Source: Acidimicrobiaceae bacterium (GTDB lineage: Bacteria; Actinomycetota; Acidimicrobiia; Acidimicrobiales; Ilumatobacteraceae). From it: a stretch of DNA of 8,078 nucleotides. The notes below the pieces were generated by a model that was not told where the DNA came from, ran no database searches, and saw nothing but the letters and a program-made list of their open reading frames with translations. Position numbers and translations under genes: made by a program. Positions 5,908-8,078 of this stretch are shown here, piece by piece (positions within the stretch are counted from its first letter, which is position 1; each line of letters starts with the position of its first letter). The stretch spans positions 1 to 8,078 of the forward strand of contig VFMC01000084.1 in the NCBI GenBank assembly GCA_006515795.1, read 5' to 3'.

Positions 5908-6627
5908 ATGAGCACCGTGCCGACGAGGACGATGCCGCGCCAGGCGCGGTCGGCCAAGTCGTTGGATCTCATACTCGACACTGCCGAGAAGCTCTTCCAC
6001 GAGCGTGGTGTCGCCGAGACGTCCACCGTCGATCTCGCTGCCGAGGCCGAGGTGTCGATCGGTCGGCTGTACTACTGGTTCCCCGACAAGGTCGCCGTGG
6101 TCCACGCGGTGATGCGCCGCTCCGAGCAACGACTCCGCGACTTCCTGATGGCCACCATCGTCGACGAACCCGCCACCCCCACACCGGATCTGCTCCGACA
6201 GGTCGTCCCGCTGCTCGGGCAGTTCTTCAAGGAGCACCCGGGTTCGTTGGCCGTGCTGATGCGGGGACCGGTCGAACTCGATGATGCCGGTGAGCCGCTC
6301 TGCCAGCTGTTCGTGGAGATGGCCGCCAGGGTCGTGCGCCAACGTGTACCGGGCATCGCCGACGACGAGTGCTCGCTGGTGGCCAACTCGATCGTGCGGA
6401 TCGTGCTCGGCATGCTGGCCGAGTACGTGGCCGCAGACGACTCGTGGGCGCCGCACGTGCTCGACGAACTGATGTACATCCTGGCCGCCTACCTGCACTG
6501 CCGGTACCCGGGCCGCCTCGACGCCGTGTGGACCGACGAGACCGACCCGATCCGGCCATCGCGACACCCACAGGCCTACCCGACACCGCCGACACGGGTG
6601 TACCCGGCGCTCACCCCTCGCCAATGA
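5908..6627 (+). CDS. TetR/AcrR-family transcriptional regulator
   Basis: A 239-residue DNA-binding repressor-type protein. The N-terminal domain is typical: LDLILDTAEKLFHERGVAET (19-38) followed by the helix-turn-helix STVDLAAEAEVSIGRLYYWF (39-58) and PDK. The helical remainder, with VPLLGQFFKEHPGSLAVLMR and LVANSIVRIVLGMLAEYVA, would bind the effector and form the dimer; its ligand cannot be predicted. The last ~40 residues (about 200-239) are rich in Pro and Arg and probably unstructured, an addition to the usual ~200-residue form. The ATG at 5908 is chosen because a TAACAT box lies 7 bases before it; the frame is open further upstream, but that stretch is the promoter region. The stop overlaps the next gene's start (ATGA), so the two are almost certainly one unit. 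It is divergent from the FtsH-like protease gene, which may be a target along with its own operon. Confidence 0.92.
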   Translation: MSTVPTRTMPRQARSAKSLDLILDTAEKLFHERGVAETSTVDLAAEAEVSIGRLYYWFPDKVAVVHAVMRRSEQRLRDFLMATIVDEPATPTPDLLRQVVPLLGQFFKEHPGSLAVLMRGPVELDDAGEPLCQLFVEMAARVVRQRVPGIADDECSLVANSIVRIVLGMLAEYVAADDSWAPHVLDELMYILAAYLHCRYPGRLDAVWTDETDPIRPSRHPQAYPTPPTRVYPALTPRQ

Positions 6628-7004
6628 CGGGCCTGTTCGCCTACGGCACCCTGCTGCCGGGCGAGCCGCGTTGGCACCACCTGCAGCCGTTCGTCGACAG
6701 CGATTCGTACGACGATGAGGTGCAGGGCACGCTGTACGACACCGGACTCGGCTACCCGGCAGCGACCTTCGGTGGGGCCACCACCATCACCGGCCGCGTG
6801 TTCCGTCTGCATGCTGCATCGATGGAGCGGGCGCTGGCACACCTCGATGCGGTGGAGGGTGCGGTGGCGGGCGTGTACCGCCGGGTGACGGTCGAGACCG
6901 CGGGTCGCCGCGTCGTGTGGGCCTACGAGTACGGCGGTGGGCTCGAGCTCGAGCCGATCGTCGGTGGCTCGTGGCTCAGCCGTGCTCGCGGCAACACCAG
7001 CTGA
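6624..7004 (+). CDS. Gamma-glutamylcyclotransferase-like (AIG2/GGCT fold) protein
   Basis: A 126-residue small cytosolic protein of the GGCT/AIG2 fold. Family enzymes release 5-oxoproline from gamma-glutamyl amines or peptides. It begins FAYGTLLPGEPRWHH (5-19), the Y-G-[ST]-L substrate-binding loop, and carries LDAVEGAVAGVYRR (74-87), the D-x-x-E-G-x5-Y-x-R pattern whose Glu (here 78) is the expected general acid/base. Length is normal for the bacterial short form. The ATG overlaps the TetR stop by four bases, so translation is probably coupled and no separate ribosome site is needed. A role in gamma-glutamyl metabolism under TetR control is an inference. The fold is also used for other reactions, so the substrate is open. 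The stop codon abuts that of the convergent LLM gene. Confidence 0.85.
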   Translation: MTGLFAYGTLLPGEPRWHHLQPFVDSDSYDDEVQGTLYDTGLGYPAATFGGATTITGRVFRLHAASMERALAHLDAVEGAVAGVYRRVTVETAGRRVVWAYEYGGGLELEPIVGGSWLSRARGNTS

Positions 7005-7901
7005 TCAGATCAGCGTCACCTCGGCGAGCGCCCTGATCGCCTGCTCGTCGATCGGGTCGAGCACCATGATCACCTCATCGGCGCCGGCGTCGGCGAACTC
7101 GTGCAGCCGCCGCCGGATCTGCTCGACGGTGCCGGTGACCGGCGAGGTTTCCGGAGCGTTGGTGCGGCCACCCGCCGAAGGACGCGATGCCACCAGCACG
7201 CACACGCTGCGTTCCACCTCCCCGGCCGGTCGTCCCACTGCTTCGGCGATGGAAGTGACCCGGTCGTTGAGCGTGGCGAAGCCCTCTGGCGTGTTGCCGC
7301 ACTCGGTGAACCAGGTGTTCCAGATGTCGGCCGTCGGAAGGGTCGCGCGGAGCACACGTGCGCCGTTGCTGCCCACCATCACCGGCATCGGGGTGAGGCG
7401 AGCCGAGGTAGGGAGCAGCACCGCTTCGTGCATCGAGACGAACTCGTCGGAGGCGCTGATCCGGCCGCCTCGCACCAGAGATCGAATGATGTGGTACGAC
7501 GACTCGAACCTGCTCACCCGGCGGTCGAACGGGATGCCGAACGCCTCGAACTCGGCCCGGTTCCAGCCCGCACCGAGCCCGAGCACGAATCGGCCTCCGC
7601 TCACCTCGTCGACGGTGGAGGCCATCTTGGCGATCAGTGCCGGAGGATGGAACCCGGCGCAGGCCACGAGTGGTCCGAGGGCCACACGTTCGGTGACCGC
7701 GGCGAGCGCGGCGAGCAGCGTCCAGGCCTCCCACGGTGCGCGATCGGGCAGGCCGTCGCCGCGGTACAAGAGGTGGTCGCCGAGCCAGATCGAGTCGAAC
7801 CCCGACTCCTCGGCGGCACGCGCCATGGCGATGTACTCGGGCCAGCGAACAACTCGCTCCACCTCCGGCAGTTGCACGCCGATGCGCAAGGGTCGTCTCA
7901 T
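7005..7901 (-). CDS. Luciferase-like (LLM class) F420/flavin-dependent oxidoreductase
   Basis: A 298-residue TIM-barrel oxidoreductase of the bacterial luciferase superfamily. Visible family landmarks are RIGVQLP (6-12), ARAAEESGFDSIWLGDHLLY (27-46), the strand VTERVALGPLV, GRFVLGLGAGW (103-113) followed by AFGIPFDRRVSRFESSYHII, the strand MPVMVGSNG and C-terminal FADAGADEVIMVLDP. This form in Actinomycetota commonly uses coenzyme F420 as hydride carrier, but FMN cannot be excluded and the substrate is unknown. ATG 7901 is chosen because a TACACT box lies 6 bases upstream and the protein begins at the usual first strand. Its gene ends exactly where the cyclotransferase gene ends, with no room for a terminator, and it is divergent from a probable gene at the right edge. 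If F420-dependent, it would rely on the pathway to which the damaged cofE in this window belongs. Confidence 0.92.
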   Translation of the reverse strand: MRRPLRIGVQLPEVERVVRWPEYIAMARAAEESGFDSIWLGDHLLYRGDGLPDRAPWEAWTLLAALAAVTERVALGPLVACAGFHPPALIAKMASTVDEVSGGRFVLGLGAGWNRAEFEAFGIPFDRRVSRFESSYHIIRSLVRGGRISASDEFVSMHEAVLLPTSARLTPMPVMVGSNGARVLRATLPTADIWNTWFTECGNTPEGFATLNDRVTSIAEAVGRPAGEVERSVCVLVASRPSAGGRTNAPETSPVTGTVEQIRRRLHEFADAGADEVIMVLDPIDEQAIRALAEVTLI

Positions 7902-7907
7902 CGGGGC

Positions 7908-7913
7908 AGTGTA
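7908..7913 (-). promoter_or_regulatory. Putative -10 box of the LLM gene (leaderless arrangement)
   Basis: The minus strand reads TACACT, then 6 bases (GCCCCG), then ATG 7901. No Shine-Dalgarno sequence precedes the ATG. The position where a -35 would sit falls inside the first copy of the 17-bp repeats at 7929-7979. Confidence 0.5.
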
Positions 7914-7928
7914 GGTTCCGGTCGATGC

Positions 7929-7979
7929 GCAGGCGACGGTGATGGGCAGGCGACTGTGACCTGCAGGCGACGGTGAGCC
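7929..7979. repeat. Three tandem imperfect 17-bp repeats
   Basis: GCAGGCGACGGTGATGG (7929), GCAGGCGACTGTGACCT (7946) and GCAGGCGACGGTGAGCC (7963) follow each other without gap. The first 14 bases agree apart from one G/T difference, and the last 3 vary. A 17-bp unit is not a multiple of three, so it is not a coding repeat. The array lies between the LLM promoter and the probable start of the right-edge gene; the third copy contains that gene's GTG. Confidence 0.7.
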
Positions 7980-8078
7980 GTCGGGCCTCGAGCCTCGTGG
8001 TCACCGCCGACGACTGCGCCGGCGCCCTCGAGACCGCGGCGACGTGCGCCGACATGGGATGGGACGCCGCTGTCACCC
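7973..8078 (+). CDS. Probable start of an unidentified gene (truncated by right edge)
   Basis: From GTG 7973 the plus strand stays open to the edge, 35 complete codons, beginning MSRRASSLVVTADDCAGALE. Nearly every third position is G or C, as expected of a gene in this genome. The opposite strand has the same wobble phase here, so this evidence is not strand-specific. An in-frame TGA at 7940-7942 limits how far upstream it could start. No ribosome site is visible. I do not recognise the family from so short a piece. Confidence 0.4.
   Translation, partial: MSRRASSLVVTADDCAGALETAATCADMGWDAAVT

Noticed and set aside
5752..6624. Minus-strand open frame opposite the TetR gene
   Set aside because: Its translation resembles no protein, and the plus strand has a textbook TetR helix-turn-helix.
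6937..7976. Plus-strand open frames opposite the LLM oxidoreductase gene
   Set aside because: Ser/Arg/Thr-rich translations without family features, antisense to a clear TIM-barrel enzyme.
7929..7979. CRISPR array
   Set aside because: The 17-bp units are adjacent without spacers and too short.
1..8078. tRNA, rRNA, insertion sequence or phage genes
   Set aside because: No cloverleaf-like or rRNA-like sequence, transposase motif or terminal inverted repeat was seen; the genes fit an ordinary chromosomal region.

Overview
This window is GC-rich, gene-dense bacterial DNA with strong G/C preference at third codon positions. The gene set points to Actinomycetota: a MenB closely resembling the mycobacterial enzyme, an F420-0 gamma-glutamyl ligase, an F420-type luciferase-like oxidoreductase, and start codons lying 6-7 bases after TANNNT boxes. 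The style of the CofE and MenB sequences suggests class Acidimicrobiia. That placement is inferred from recalled protein families; no search was run.

Layout: (1) 1-482, minus strand, a SpoU/TrmH-type RNA methyltransferase cut by the left edge, overlapping the end of menB. (2) 455-1396, minus, menB (menaquinone synthesis). (3) 1450-2104, plus, divergent from menB: cofE (coenzyme F420 synthesis), broken by a frame change at about 1573 together with the loss of the conserved SKAEGR segment. (4) 2105-2202, a 98-base gap with a hairpin and a possible promoter. (5) 2203-3942, plus, a PAS-GGDEF-EAL cyclic di-GMP protein with both catalytic sites apparently intact. (6) 3947-5686, minus, convergent with the previous gene at a 4-base gap: a membrane-anchored, divergent FtsH-like AAA+ zinc protease. 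(7) 5687-5907, a 221-base divergent regulatory region with three separate families of direct repeats spaced near whole helical turns. (8) 5908-7004, plus, a two-gene unit with a 4-base ATGA overlap: a TetR-type regulator and a small gamma-glutamylcyclotransferase-like protein. (9) 7005-7901, minus, a luciferase-like (LLM) flavin/F420 oxidoreductase whose stop codon abuts that of the cyclotransferase. (10) 7902-7972, a divergent gap with three 17-bp tandem repeats, followed by the probable start of an unidentified plus-strand gene that runs off the right edge.

The genes do not form one obvious pathway. menB and cofE are both cofactor genes, and the LLM enzyme may use the F420 that CofE finishes. 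The most notable points are the damaged cofE, the divergent FtsH-like protease (Walker B Asp replaced by Glu, long insertion, short extracytoplasmic loop), the repeat-rich upstream regions, and the recurrent -10/start-codon spacing that suggests leaderless transcripts. I see no mobile element, CRISPR array, tRNA or rRNA, and no clear evidence of a wholly new system.
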